DNA from: Gp6-AA40 sp963772955
Lineage (GTDB): Bacteria > Acidobacteriota > Vicinamibacteria > Vicinamibacterales > UBA2999
Direction: 5' to 3'
NCBI GenBank assembly: GCA_963772955.1
Contig: CAVYZF010000005.1
Coordinates: 372,001-436,000, forward strand
DNA: 64,000 nt
Numbering within the stretch: the first letter of the stretch is position 1; the number at the start of each line of letters is the position of its first letter. Both the position numbers and the translations under genes were made by a program. The notes under the pieces were generated by a model that was given only the letters and a program-made list of their open reading frames with translations, ran no database searches and was not told the origin of the DNA. Below, piece by piece: positions 50,542-59,944 of this stretch.

Positions 50542-51974
50542 CTACATCCCGAGGAGCGAGTCGAGGTTGAACGTGAGCCCGATGTTGCCGCGGACGACGG
50601 TCTCGTCGATCAAATCCGTGCGGCTTGCCACTGTGAGTGACAGCGGCAGCTTCATCCCGGCGTCTTTGACCGGGAATGTCAGCTTGGCCTGACCCAGCCA
50701 GATCGTCTCGCGATCGTTCGTCGGCGCGACGACCGTTCCCTCTGCTCGTCCTGACAGGCTGAAGATGAGCGTTCGACCCTGACGGATTGAGCCAAGCGGG
50801 AAGTCCGCCTGTGCGGCGATCGCCCAAGACTTGAGACGCTCGGTGCCGTCCGGGATTGTGCCGTTCAATACCGTCAGCAACCCGTTTGCCGTCACGTCCA
50901 TCTTGCCGTCGAGGGCGGACCATTCGTAGAGCCACTTGAACGTGGACTCGGTTGGCAGATCGACTGGTCGCGAGTTGACGTACTCGAGCGACATGACCGC
51001 GCCCTGGCCGGCAAGCTCGAGCAGCTCGTCACGACTGTCGAGCAACTTGCCGTAGGCCTCCATGTAGTCATCGAAGCTGTCCAGTTCCGCCGCCGTGAAG
51101 GGCACTTGCGTGGGGAGAAGCGCGAGCTGCTCGTTGAGTATTTTCATCAGCTGCTCGTCTGGTGCGGCATTGAGTGCCGCGACTGCTCCCGTGGCCCACT
51201 TCGTGAACGCAGCCTGATGCGCCGGCTGCCCCATCATCTTGGGGAAGTTCCCCTCAAACTGAAGAACCGCTTGATTGAGGCTGCGCGTTGATTGGGGCCC
51301 GGTTTTCGCGCTCGAGTAGAGCGCCTCGGCCCGAGCCTGAACTGAGGACTGTCAGGATCGCGGTGGTTGAGGATTTCGTACTTCACGCTGAACGCGGACA
51401 GTTGCTGTGGATCGCCTTCGAACACCGGAGCCTGGCTCTCGTCGGAGCCGCGACTCGCATCGAACTCGAGGCCGAACGCGAGACGCGACAGCGGTCCCGT
51501 CGGCGGCAGGCTGTTTGCGATCAACGAGTTGACGATGCCAACCGGGTTGCCCTTGAAGGAGATCGTGGTGCCGCTCTGACTCTTGGTGAGCGCGCCATTC
51601 TCGACGGCGAACGCGAGGATCTCAGGCACAGCTCCCTTTTCCGTGACCGATGTGCTGCCCGACGCCGAAGAGCCGCTGCCCAGTTGCTTGTCGACGCGTG
51701 CAGTTTCGACGACCTTCGCGAGCTCTCGTGCGACTGCCGGAGCGCTGGGCCGAGAGAACGCGATCGAGAGGAGATACAACTCGGGGTTCAGTCCTAAACT
51801 CACATTGGCTGGCAGTATCGGTGCCTTCTTCTGTTTCTGTGCGCGCACGGCGGCGAGCAGCACTTCCTTCTTGATCTCGAGCTGTGCCTGCACCGGGCTC
51901 TGCGCGCGCGCGCTCGATGCGATCGCCAGAGACACGACGAGCACGATAGACAACGGTCGGAAAAGTGTCTTCAT
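50542..51974 (-). pseudogene. Secreted protein of unknown function, interrupted by one frameshift
   Basis: The 5' part (51974 down to about 51345) encodes a signal peptide (MKTLFRPLSIVLVVSLAIASSARAQ) and a beta-rich region to KYEILNHRDP. After a shift near 51345 the other frame continues ARAEALYSSAKTG, QAVLQFEGNFPKMMGQPAHQ and proceeds to NIGLTFNLDSLLGM at 50542. The combined ~477-residue protein has a helical middle (LEYVNSRP, WATGAVAALNAAP) and a beta-rich end resembling a barrel or jelly roll (GLTFNLDSL). No family is recognised. Two separate ORFs of 246 and 231 residues remain if the shift is real. Confidence 0.65.
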
Positions 51975-51982
51975 GGTGTTCC

Positions 51983-52303
51983 CTACACGATGTCGAAGGT
52001 GAAGACGAACGCGCGCCTGGCTTCTTTCGGCGAGAATTGCGTGGCCGTCTGCGTGGCGGTGATTCCGCTCCCGCTTAACGACACGCTGAATGCCCCGCCG
52101 CCCTTCTTCTTGTCCGTGAACACGCCGCCAGCGGCCAGAAAAAATGGGTCGCTCTTGCTCTTATCGAGCTTGAAGCTTTCGTCCTCAAAGGGCTTGCCAT
52201 TGAGAAGCAGGTCCACTTGGGCTTTGGACTTGGCGATCGTTACCGTGATGACCTCTCCGTCGTCACCGGCCAGATCTAACGGGTTGTCGTTGTGGATCTT
52301 CAC
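51983..52303 (-). CDS. Small hypothetical protein
   Basis: The GTG at 52301-52303 (MKIHNDNPLDLAGDD) has AAGGAGG 4-5 bases upstream, better than an earlier in-frame ATG. The ~106-residue protein has no signal peptide and an alternating beta pattern (VITVTIAKSKAQVDLLLNG, FFLAAGGVFTD, GAFSVSLSGSG). It ends 8 bases before the interrupted secreted gene on the same strand, so the two are probably co-transcribed. Function unknown. Confidence 0.55.
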   Translation of the reverse strand: MKIHNDNPLDLAGDDGEVITVTIAKSKAQVDLLLNGKPFEDESFKLDKSKSDPFFLAAGGVFTDKKKGGGAFSVSLSGSGITATQTATQFSPKEARRAFVFTFDIV

Positions 52304-52520
52304 ACGTCCTCCTTGACGAGGCCTCTCAGCATCGGATACCGACACTTAAACGCGCTGTGCCGGGGATTCGAACAATGTGATTCTGCCCGATCCACGGTAT
52401 TACTCTATGGTTCGCTTGTGTTGAGGCTACCAGCGTGGGCCTGCGGTGAAAGTCAGGCCCATCCCAATGGGAACGACGTTGCCGACAAGACCAACACAAG
52501 CGAGTTATGGAGTAGTCCGT

Positions 52521-52976
52521 ATGCGGTTTCGTGTCCCCTGGTTGCTGACCATTTGCGCGTGCGGCGCGCGCGGTGCCTCGTTGCCGGCTCAGAGCGCCGC
52601 ACTTCCCGCGACGCGAGTGATCCCCTACAAGGAACTCGCGGTGCCGGGCCGCGTGGACTCCGGCGTGCCGATGACGTGGACGCAGATCGATGGACGCCAG
52701 ACGCTCGTCGCGTTCGCGTCGTGGGGTGGCATCCCTGAAAGAATGGCCGGTCCGGATGTCGAGCACCTCGAGGTCACCGGCGACGTGGTGATCGCGCCGC
52801 ACCCTGGAGACGGGATTTGGTTCGAGAGCGTCATCGCCGATGAGAGCGACAGCGTGTGGTACGCGTACTACCACCATGAGCAGCCGGCGCACCCGTGCGG
52901 CCGCCCGGATCGATCGATTCCCCGGATCGGCGCCGCGGGTTCAGTGGTAAGTCATAACGAGGGAGAGAAGAAATGA
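52521..52976 (+). CDS. Short secreted protein, probably C-terminally truncated
   Basis: The ATG at 52521 (MRFRVPWLLTICACGARGASLPAQ) has GGAG about 9 bases upstream and a signal peptide. The protein (~151 residues) has a recognisable beta-propeller-like motif set (PGRVDSGVPMTWTQIDGRQTLVAF, VWYAYYHHEQP, CGRPDRSIPRIGAA) seen at the N-terminus of longer secreted hydrolase-like proteins. It then turns into SVVSHNEGEKK and stops. The stop overlaps the next gene (ATGA), so the end of a longer protein may have been replaced. Confidence 0.5.
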   Translation: MRFRVPWLLTICACGARGASLPAQSAALPATRVIPYKELAVPGRVDSGVPMTWTQIDGRQTLVAFASWGGIPERMAGPDVEHLEVTGDVVIAPHPGDGIWFESVIADESDSVWYAYYHHEQPAHPCGRPDRSIPRIGAAGSVVSHNEGEKK

Positions 52977-53908
52977 TGCGTCGAATTGCGCTGACGGGCG
53001 CTTATGCCTTGTTCGCGATCCTGGCTTGCTCACTGCAAGCGGCGGATCGTGCTGAGATCACGTTTGCGGATGCCCGGATCTTTCCAGAGAGCCTGACGTC
53101 GACGAAGGACGGCACGCTGTTCTTCGGCAGTCTTGGTCAGGATAGCGTCTATCGCGCCACGTCCTCATCATCGAAAGCCGAGGTCTGGATCCAGCCGAAG
53201 GCGAATGGCCTGTCCACGGTGCTCGGTGTGCTCGCCGACGAAGACTCAGGAACGTTGTGGGTGTGCGCGTCAGCCACTGGTGGGCGTAACGGCGCGCCCG
53301 TTGTCGGTGAGACCGCGCTCAAGGCGTTCAACTTGAAGACGGCCGCATTCAAGGCGAGCTACGCATTTCCCAACAACGGTCTGTGCAACGACATCGCCGT
53401 CGCGAAGGACGGAACCGTCTACGCGACCGACACCACGCAGGGACGCGTGCTGCGGCTCAAGAAAGGCGCCAAAGCGCTCGACGTGTGGGCGGCTGATCCG
53501 ATGCTGCTTGCGACCGCTGACGGCATCGCGCTCCTCGCCGATGGTCAGGTCTACGTGAACTCGGTCGGACAGGGCACGCTGATGCGGATTCCGGTCAAGG
53601 CTGACGGATCGGCCGGGCCGATTGCGAAGCTCGAACCCTCGCGCCCGTTGCAAGGCCCGGATGGCATGCGCACTGTCGGCAGCAAGACGATGCTGCTCGT
53701 GGAAGGTGGCAGACTCGACGAGATCACCATCAATGGTGACAAGGCGGACGTGAAAGTGTTGAAAGAGGGACTGACGGGAATTACCGCCGTGACGCTGGCT
53801 GAGGGCACCGCGTACGTCGCGGAGGCGAAACTCAACCTCCGCAACGACGCGACAAAGGATCCGGGTTCGTTCCGCGCGCTCGGCGTGCCGTATAAGGCGC
53901 CGAAGTAA
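52973..53908 (+). CDS. Secreted SMP-30/gluconolactonase-like beta-propeller
   Basis: Two tandem ATGs (52973 and 52976) follow GAGGGAGAG. A signal peptide (LTGAYALFAILACSLQAAD) leads a six-bladed SMP-30/NHL-type propeller: FPESLTSTKDGTLFFGSLGQ, NGLSTVLGVLADEDSGTLWV, NNGLCNDIAVAKDGTVYATD, ADGIALLADGQVYVNSVGQG, GPDGMRTVGSKTMLLVEGG. The family binds a divalent metal (Glu and Asn/Asp at blade tops) and hydrolyses lactones in several members. About 311 residues. It converges with the VOC gene 21 bases away. Confidence 0.8.
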   Translation: MMRRIALTGAYALFAILACSLQAADRAEITFADARIFPESLTSTKDGTLFFGSLGQDSVYRATSSSSKAEVWIQPKANGLSTVLGVLADEDSGTLWVCASATGGRNGAPVVGETALKAFNLKTAAFKASYAFPNNGLCNDIAVAKDGTVYATDTTQGRVLRLKKGAKALDVWAADPMLLATADGIALLADGQVYVNSVGQGTLMRIPVKADGSAGPIAKLEPSRPLQGPDGMRTVGSKTMLLVEGGRLDEITINGDKADVKVLKEGLTGITAVTLAEGTAYVAEAKLNLRNDATKDPGSFRALGVPYKAPK

Positions 53909-53929
53909 GAAGCCGCTGCAGTGAGAAAC

Positions 53930-55006
53930 TCAGTGCTGCGCGGGCGCGGACGCCGGCGGCGGCGTCCTCGACGTGCAGCCGTCGCACGGCGCGAACGGCG
54001 TCAGGAAGAAGTTGTTCGGATCGGCGACGAGGGCGCCCTTCAGGTTGGGAGGAATCGGCACAGCGGTTCCTCCCTGCGACACGACCGTGAGCCCCGCGCT
54101 CTTCATCGTATCGACCATCGCGTCGAGGTTCTGCGCGCGCAACTGCAGTCGAGCCGCGCCGCGATCCTGGATGCGCATCTTCAACGGCGTACGTTCGACG
54201 CCTTTGAACTCGACGAACTCAATCCACAACGGTGACCCCTGGGCCTGCACGCGGCTGCGGCGAACCTCCGCCTTCGACAGCCCCGTCAACGCGCGGGTCG
54301 CTGTGTCTGAAGCGAACGGCGTCTCACCCTCGAGCTTGAATCCGAGCACGTCGCGATAGACCTTCGTCGTTCGCTCCATCTCGTTGACGCTGATCGACAG
54401 ACGGACGTCGACGATGTTGCCGGTGGCCGCTGCGGCGGTCTCGGGCAGCGACGCGGGCTGCCTGATCTCGATGAACCGCTTGTCGATGTCGTTGATCAGC
54501 ATCGCGCGCGACCCGTCGCTCATCGCCACCGGTGTTCCACCAGGCGTCACGATGGGAGCGTTCGCGTGCTTCACGCTGGCGAGCGCGGCGTCGATATCGC
54601 GCACAACGAGGACGAGCGTGGCGTTGCCGGGATCCTGGATGCGCAGCTGGTGCGTCTGGTGCGGGACGTTCTGGACCTCCATGACCTCGACGCTGAGCCG
54701 CGTGCCAGGTACCCGCGCGGACTGGTGGCGTTCCTTGGCGTCCGGGATGTCGAACATGGCGAAGAGCTGGGGATTGGATCGGTTGTACGGACGCTCGCCG
54801 GCCTCCGGCATTGCCGGCACATCCATGCCGAAGACGTCGTGATAGAAGGCGAGAGACCGATCCATGTTCTCCACGAACGAGGTGAAAGTGCCGGTGCCGA
54901 CGATGGCCCCTGGCGCCGGCGCCTGTCCCCGCACCTCGGTATTTCCAAGCGCGATCAGACCGAAGGCGGCGGCTGCAACCAGTGCTCGTCTCACGAATCG
55001 AACCAT
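53930..55006 (-). CDS. Secreted tandem VOC (glyoxalase-fold) protein
   Basis: The ATG at 55004-55006 (MVRFVRRALVAAAAFGLIAL) has GGAGG 5 bases upstream; the longer frame adds no conserved residues. After the signal peptide two VOC/glyoxalase modules follow: MDRSLAFYHDVFGMDV with LRIQDPGNATLVLVV, and MERTTKVYRDVLGFKLEGE with MRIQDRGAARLQLRAQ. A Pro-rich tail with CDGC ends the protein. Only the general fold is clear; metal-binding His/Glu residues are not obviously conserved, so a binding rather than enzymatic role is possible. Confidence 0.75.
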   Translation of the reverse strand: MVRFVRRALVAAAAFGLIALGNTEVRGQAPAPGAIVGTGTFTSFVENMDRSLAFYHDVFGMDVPAMPEAGERPYNRSNPQLFAMFDIPDAKERHQSARVPGTRLSVEVMEVQNVPHQTHQLRIQDPGNATLVLVVRDIDAALASVKHANAPIVTPGGTPVAMSDGSRAMLINDIDKRFIEIRQPASLPETAAAATGNIVDVRLSISVNEMERTTKVYRDVLGFKLEGETPFASDTATRALTGLSKAEVRRSRVQAQGSPLWIEFVEFKGVERTPLKMRIQDRGAARLQLRAQNLDAMVDTMKSAGLTVVSQGGTAVPIPPNLKGALVADPNNFFLTPFAPCDGCTSRTPPPASAPAQH

Positions 55007-55300
55007 GTGTCCTCCAGCCGGGTAGACCGGCTCTGTGCAGGTCACGATACTCGATTGCAGGCGGCAGGGCGTCAATCACCTAGACAGGGAACGACACGAC
55101 CAACTCCCCCGAAAGTGGAGTATTCGCCCTTTGCACTACGTGTTTCAACGCAGGCCGTCCCCAACGGCCTCCCCGCGATATTCCGCGGCTCTCCTGCCAT
55201 TGATTCGTCTCACTTCTTGAGATCGACGCTTTTACTGAGAGATCGCAGGCCGTCACAACTGAGATACTTGTCCGCCGCAGGTCTCAAAGTTGCACCAGGG
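55007..55300. other. 294-base intergenic region upstream of the sigma-54 activator
   Basis: This lies between divergent genes (VOC and sigma-54 activator). The activator's reading frame is open through here, but residues encoded upstream of about 55300 are not homologous to anything recognised. The AT-rich pieces near 55200-55260 could hold a promoter. No -24/-12 (GG-N10-GC) element or clear operator was identified. Confidence 0.35.
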
Positions 55301-57403
55301 ATGAACAGAATCGGTGTAGCCATTGCGGGCGGCACCCATCCAGAGGCAAACAAAGTGTCAGAAATACGAGAGGCGGCTACGCGCGCGTCCTCCGGACGGT
55401 CATCGCTCGTTGAGAGCATGGCGACCCGAATGTTCGTGCGCAATCCCATCACCCAGAACCTAAAGGCGGTGACCGGCAGGGAGACCAGGCGGGTGACGCC
55501 GGGTGAGGACTCCTTCGTGCTGCTCCGCCTCGTGGCGGAATCGCTCCCGAACGGCGTACTCGTCGTCGATCACAACCGGGGGATCGTTCTGGCCAACCAG
55601 CAGATCGAACGGCAGTTCGACTACAGCCGGAACGATCTGCTCGGACAGTCAATCGACCTCCTGCTGCCGGATGCCGGCATCACAGAATCCAGTCCGACGA
55701 TTGGACTCGAACACAAGCTCTCGGGCCGTCGTCGCGACGGGCTCGAGTTCCCGATTGCAGTCACGCTGAGCCCACTGAAGGTGGAGCAGGCTCTCTTCAC
55801 GCTCGTGTCTGTCGTTGACCTGACGGAACGTCAGGTGCTGGAGCAGGCCGCGAGCCTGGCGCTCGATCGGAAAGTGGAGTTCGAGCGATTCATTGCGGAA
55901 CTCTCGGTTCAGTTCATCAATCTGCCGGCCGATCAGGTGATCGAATCGATTCGCGACGCCGTCCGCCGGATCGGCGAGACGCTCGACGTGGATCGCTGCA
56001 GTTTCTTCAGGATCATCGAGGGCGAGCTTCCCGCAGGTCCGATCGCCTGGTGGGGCCGACATGGTGTCGCCGTTCCTGCCGCGGCGACGCCGTACAAAGA
56101 TCGCCTGCCGTGGACGCGGGACACGATTCTCGAGGGGAACGAAGTGTCCTTCTCGTCGCTCGCCGCCGTCCCGAACGAGGTCGACCGCGGGAGCTACCGA
56201 AACCTTGATGTTCGGGCTGCCGTGACGGTGCCGATCGCCGTCTCCGGTCAGATCGTCGGCGCGCTCGATTTCACGATGCTCCACTGCGATCGTACGTGGA
56301 CGGAGGAGACGCTGCACACGATGCGCGTCACCGCGGCCGTCCTCGGCAACATCCTGGCGCGCTGTGAGACCGACGAAACGCTTCGGCAGTCGATCCTGCA
56401 GATCGAGCACGCGCGCGACCGCATGAGGGTGGAAGGCCTGTATCTCAGGCGCGAGGTCCAGGAACGCGCCGGCACCGGCGTCATCATCGGCCAGAGCCAG
56501 GCCATCCGGAACGTGCTGGAGCTGGCACGGCAGGTGGCGGCGACCGATTCAACGGTCCTGCTGCTCGGGGAGACGGGCACCGGCAAAGAGCTCGTAGCCG
56601 AGTACATCCACGAGATGAGCGCGCGTCGCGGCCGGATCATGGTGCGGGTGAACTGCTCGGCGATCCCGAGCACGCTCATGGAGAGCGAGCTCTTCGGCCG
56701 CGAGAAGGGCGCCTTCACCGGCGCACTCGCGCGCCAGATCGGGCGCTTCGAGCTGGCCGATCATTCGACGATTTTCCTCGACGAGATCGGTGAGCTGCCC
56801 CAGGACGTGCAAGTGAAGCTTCTGCGCGTCCTCGAGGAGCGGCAGATCGAGCGCCTCGGCAGCCCCAAGGGCGTTCACGTCGACGTGCGCATCATCGCGG
56901 CGACGCACCGCAATCTCGAGAAGCGGATCGCTGAAGGCAGCTTCCGCGAGGACCTGTTCTATCGGCTCAATGTCTTCCCGATCCAGGTGCCGCCGCTCAA
57001 AGATCGCATCGAGGACATTCCGCTGCTCGTGTGGCGGTTCGTTGACGAATTCTCGAAGGCGTTCGGCAAACGCATCGAAGGGATTTCGCGCGAAGACATG
57101 GCGGTGCTGCAACGGTATTCGTGGCCGGGCAACATCCGCGAGCTGCGCAACGTCGTCGAGCGTGCCATGATCGTGTCGACGGGCACGCAGCTCTCGATTC
57201 CGCTGCCGGCCGTTGCGCACCCGGCAGGGAAGCGCAGCCTGAAGTTGAACGATGTGGAGAGGGAGCACATTCTGAGCGTGCTCGATAGCTCCGGATGGCG
57301 CATTCGTGGCGGTGCCGGAGCCGCCTCGCTCCTGGGCCTCAAGCCGACGACGCTCGAAGCGCGAATGGCCAAGCTCGGACTCACGCGGCCGAAGCGCGCG
57401 TAG
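55301..57403 (+). CDS. Sigma-54-dependent transcriptional activator with PAS and GAF domains
   Basis: ATG at 55301 or 55418 are candidate starts; the open frame further upstream is not conserved. About 700 residues. A PAS domain (ESLPNGVLVVDHNRGIVLAN) near residues 70-185, a GAF domain (DAVRRIGETLDVDRCSFFRI) near 215-375, an AAA+ sigma-54 module with LLGETGTGKELV (Walker A), the GAFTGA loop near 470, FLDEIGELP (Walker B), and a Fis-type HTH at the end (LSLLGLKPTTLEARMAKLG-like). It is complete. Regulon unknown; the neighbouring VOC and outer-membrane genes are candidates. Confidence 0.9.
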   Translation: MNRIGVAIAGGTHPEANKVSEIREAATRASSGRSSLVESMATRMFVRNPITQNLKAVTGRETRRVTPGEDSFVLLRLVAESLPNGVLVVDHNRGIVLANQQIERQFDYSRNDLLGQSIDLLLPDAGITESSPTIGLEHKLSGRRRDGLEFPIAVTLSPLKVEQALFTLVSVVDLTERQVLEQAASLALDRKVEFERFIAELSVQFINLPADQVIESIRDAVRRIGETLDVDRCSFFRIIEGELPAGPIAWWGRHGVAVPAAATPYKDRLPWTRDTILEGNEVSFSSLAAVPNEVDRGSYRNLDVRAAVTVPIAVSGQIVGALDFTMLHCDRTWTEETLHTMRVTAAVLGNILARCETDETLRQSILQIEHARDRMRVEGLYLRREVQERAGTGVIIGQSQAIRNVLELARQVAATDSTVLLLGETGTGKELVAEYIHEMSARRGRIMVRVNCSAIPSTLMESELFGREKGAFTGALARQIGRFELADHSTIFLDEIGELPQDVQVKLLRVLEERQIERLGSPKGVHVDVRIIAATHRNLEKRIAEGSFREDLFYRLNVFPIQVPPLKDRIEDIPLLVWRFVDEFSKAFGKRIEGISREDMAVLQRYSWPGNIRELRNVVERAMIVSTGTQLSIPLPAVAHPAGKRSLKLNDVEREHILSVLDSSGWRIRGGAGAASLLGLKPTTLEARMAKLGLTRPKRA

Positions 57404-57415
57404 CGCGTTTGTAGC

Positions 57416-57467
57416 GGCGGGCCTTCAAGGCCCGCCGGCTCCTTCCGGGCGCGTCTGAAGACGCGCC
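57416..57467. terminator. Two adjacent palindromes between convergent genes (REP-like, possible terminator)
   Basis: GGCGGGCCTT / AAGGCCCGCC (57416-57436, one-base loop) and GGCGCGTCT / AGACGCGCC (57448-57467, two-base loop) are perfect stems. They lie between the stop of the sigma-54 activator (57403) and that of the outer-membrane gene (57481). There is no T-run, so they could be a bidirectional transcript-stabilising element rather than a classical terminator. The following CTCTAC matches the dapE element. Confidence 0.6.
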
Positions 57468-57480
57468 TCTACCTTGCCCC

Positions 57481-58089
57481 TCAACGGATCACGATCCCCC
57501 CGCCAACCGACCAGAAGTTCCCCATGACATTCTCGACCTTCTGGGTCGATCCCTGTAGATCACCCAGCGCCGCGACGTGCTGCGAGCCGAACACCTGCAT
57601 GCCGAACCGCCGCCCGAAGCGCCACTCCCAGCCCCCTCCGACTTCAAGGGCAAACGCCTTGGACGTGAACGACGTCGACGTGTCGGTATCGACGATCCAG
57701 TTCCTCACGAAGGCCATTCCGCTGCTCAGTCGAATGAAGAATCCCGAGGACCCCCAAGGGCGGAATTGAAAGGTGCCCATGACGTACGTCGTGTTAATCG
57801 GCTCGCCAGCTGCCGACGATGAGGGCACCCAGAAGAGTTGGCCGCCGATGTCAGTGCGCGGCGTCAGCGGGGTTCCGACGATCGCCAGGACTCCGCCGTC
57901 ATGAATGTACGTGTCGGCGGGGCAGTCGGTGCAGTCGCCGAGTAGTGTCGTGCTCGATCCCCCGACCACGATCCAGGGCTGCCAGCCTGTGGACGGTGAA
58001 GATGGGGCAGTCTGCGCCGCCGCCACACCGGATGACAGCAGGAGCAGGAGGCAGATCCGCAACACAGGCAGGACAGCGCGTTTCGTCAT
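57481..58089 (-). CDS. Outer-membrane beta-barrel protein, unknown function
   Basis: The ATG at 58087-58089 (MTKRAVLPVLRICLLLLLSS) overlaps the upstream gene's stop (ATGA) and gives a ~202-residue protein with a signal peptide ending GVAAAQ. The mature part has alternating amphipathic strands (GWQPWIVVGGSSTTLLG, VMGTFQFRPWGSSGFFIRLSSGM, FALEVGGGWEWRFGRRFGMQVFG, WSVGGGIVIR), a barrel of about eight strands. It is the second gene of a two-gene unit with DUF3943. It may be related to small OmpW- or YfaZ-like barrels, but no family match is certain. Confidence 0.7.
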   Translation of the reverse strand: MTKRAVLPVLRICLLLLLSSGVAAAQTAPSSPSTGWQPWIVVGGSSTTLLGDCTDCPADTYIHDGGVLAIVGTPLTPRTDIGGQLFWVPSSSAAGEPINTTYVMGTFQFRPWGSSGFFIRLSSGMAFVRNWIVDTDTSTSFTSKAFALEVGGGWEWRFGRRFGMQVFGSQHVAALGDLQGSTQKVENVMGNFWSVGGGIVIR

Positions 58090-59612
58090 GAGATTGTCCA
58101 CGTCATAAAGACCCTGTACTGCGGGAAGTGGTAGTCGGCCTCGCCGGCGTCGTCAGCGTAGTACGTCTTGCGTTTGAAGAACTCCGTTGATCCTCCCACT
58201 CCCCATGCTCCTTTGATCGGCCACGTCACATCGAGACGGGCGCGTTGGAGCACGTGATTGGCTCGAACGCCGTCGAGGACATGCAGGTGGTGCAACTCAT
58301 ACCCGAACGCCACGAAATTCGTGTTGCCACGCCGGAGAATGAAGTTGGCCAGGAGGTTTCCTCCAGGCCCGTAGTCGTAGTAGCGGGGGCCCGTCGACAC
58401 GCCTTGCCCGGCGTCAGGCGGCGGTTCCTCTGGCAGGATGCCAGTCAACGGAATCGAATCGACAGCGCCGAGTACCGTCACGCCTCCGCCGCCTACGGCG
58501 ATCAGCGACAGATTCGAGGTCAGGCGCTTCTCACCAATGAACATGCCCTCGAAGGCCTGGGCGCCGAATCGATACGCCGGGTTGTTGTTGAACTGATAGG
58601 CCTGCGCAATCGTGAAGAGTGTCCTTTTGAGCTGCTTGCTGTAGAGGCGTCCGCGGACGCGCGCCTCGCTGAACGCGCTGCCACCGCCGAAGCTCAATCG
58701 GACGGCGAAGGCATCGTAGGGCGTGTGGCTTTCGTCATGCAGGACGTCGCCATACAAAAGATCAGTCTCGAAGAACCCGTAGGTGTTCGACTCGACCGCC
58801 TCGGTATTCGAGCCTCGCCACAGCAGGCCAAACTGCGCGGTGGCAGTGAGCGACGACGGCACCATGTCGGGCGGCTTGTCCACGACTCGTCCAGCATCGC
58901 CGGACATGAATCGCATGAGTCCGCTCATCGGATCCAGCGCCGTCGCCCCGATTTCGCTCCACATGCGCGACTTGCCGGTCGCGTGCGTGTTGCGGACCAG
59001 CCATGCCGTGCGATGGAACATCTCGCCGAGCGCGATGCCGCCGAGCGTGGTGTTGATGAAGTCGTTGAGCGAGGCCTGATTCGTCTCGCCGAAGTACTCC
59101 CACGTGCTGCTGCCGAACGCGGTGAGACCCGCTGACTCCCAGAAGTTCATGCCGTTGGAGCGGCCGGTCGTGAAGTAGTTGTTGCCTTGGTATGGGTGGC
59201 CGATCTGGTTGACGGCGAAGTCGTCGAGGTCCCATTCCCAACCGCGCTTCATGTTCGTCCACCAGGTCTCCGGTGTGATCTTGGCCGTGTCCTGTCCGCG
59301 AATCAGGTTGGCGAGCTCGTACATGCCGTTGACCGCGGTGGCCCACAGGAACGCCGAGCCGATGCGGCGCGGCGGGCAACCCGGGCACGCGCGACCTTCG
59401 GCGTCGAGAGGCGGCAGCGTTGTTGGAAGCTGAAACAAGGGCGGTGGCGGCGTTGGCGGTATTTCGGCCCGGGCCACGTCACCCACGGGCGACTCGGGCT
59501 GTGCGTCTCCGGTCTCGTTGGGGACATCCAGCGACTGCGCCAGTGCGACGGGACTTCCACAGAGAGCAAAGACGGCGGCGATGACGGCGATGGGGCCGAC
59601 GGAGATTGCCAT
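58086..59612 (-). CDS. DUF3943-family outer-membrane protein
   Basis: The ATG at 59610-59612 (MAISVGPIAVIAAVFALCGSP) gives about 508 residues with a signal peptide; the upstream part of the frame is unconserved. DUF3943 landmarks are present: WTNMKRGWEWDLDDFAVNQI, GHPYQGNNYFTTGRSNGMNFW, SSTWEYFGE, LNDFINTTLGGIALGEMFHR. The C-terminal half is rich in alternating aromatic strands that fit a beta barrel. It ends MTWTIS, overlapping the small barrel gene. Lipid or envelope-associated functions have been proposed for the family but none is established. Confidence 0.75.
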   Translation of the reverse strand: MAISVGPIAVIAAVFALCGSPVALAQSLDVPNETGDAQPESPVGDVARAEIPPTPPPPLFQLPTTLPPLDAEGRACPGCPPRRIGSAFLWATAVNGMYELANLIRGQDTAKITPETWWTNMKRGWEWDLDDFAVNQIGHPYQGNNYFTTGRSNGMNFWESAGLTAFGSSTWEYFGETNQASLNDFINTTLGGIALGEMFHRTAWLVRNTHATGKSRMWSEIGATALDPMSGLMRFMSGDAGRVVDKPPDMVPSSLTATAQFGLLWRGSNTEAVESNTYGFFETDLLYGDVLHDESHTPYDAFAVRLSFGGGSAFSEARVRGRLYSKQLKRTLFTIAQAYQFNNNPAYRFGAQAFEGMFIGEKRLTSNLSLIAVGGGGVTVLGAVDSIPLTGILPEEPPPDAGQGVSTGPRYYDYGPGGNLLANFILRRGNTNFVAFGYELHHLHVLDGVRANHVLQRARLDVTWPIKGAWGVGGSTEFFKRKTYYADDAGEADYHFPQYRVFMTWTIS

Positions 59613-59944
59613 GCTCCGCTCGCTAGCAGGCCATGTGCCACGGAATATCGAGGGTGAATGTGCAGTGGAACGTGGCCGACGACAACATTTGCGGCGTGAT
59701 CTTTCGTCGCACGACTCCGACACGACGGAGGCACTCCATTATCTCGGAGAGACAACCGGCTCGCACGCTTCGTGGAATCCGCGGGACTTGGAGGCGAACG
59801 ACTCGGATTCGCATCCGCCAGCAACGGAAGTCGCGCGCCGAGTCCGTGGCACGCGACATGCTCCTTGCACCGTCAGCGCCGGGTGTCACGCCGATGTCGC
59901 AGTGCGACCGTGTCGTGTTCGATCAGGCCCGGAAGGAGAGAGTG

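Noticed and set aside
52355..52385. tRNA-like T-arm sequence (GGGGATTCGAAC, reverse of GTTCGAATCCCC)
   Set aside because: The 5' T-stem does not pair and no anticodon or D arm could be found; at most a tRNA 3' fragment or attachment-site relic.
54566..55300. N-terminal extension of the sigma-54 activator frame over the VOC gene
   Set aside because: It overlaps a conserved antisense gene, and the encoded residues match no domain.
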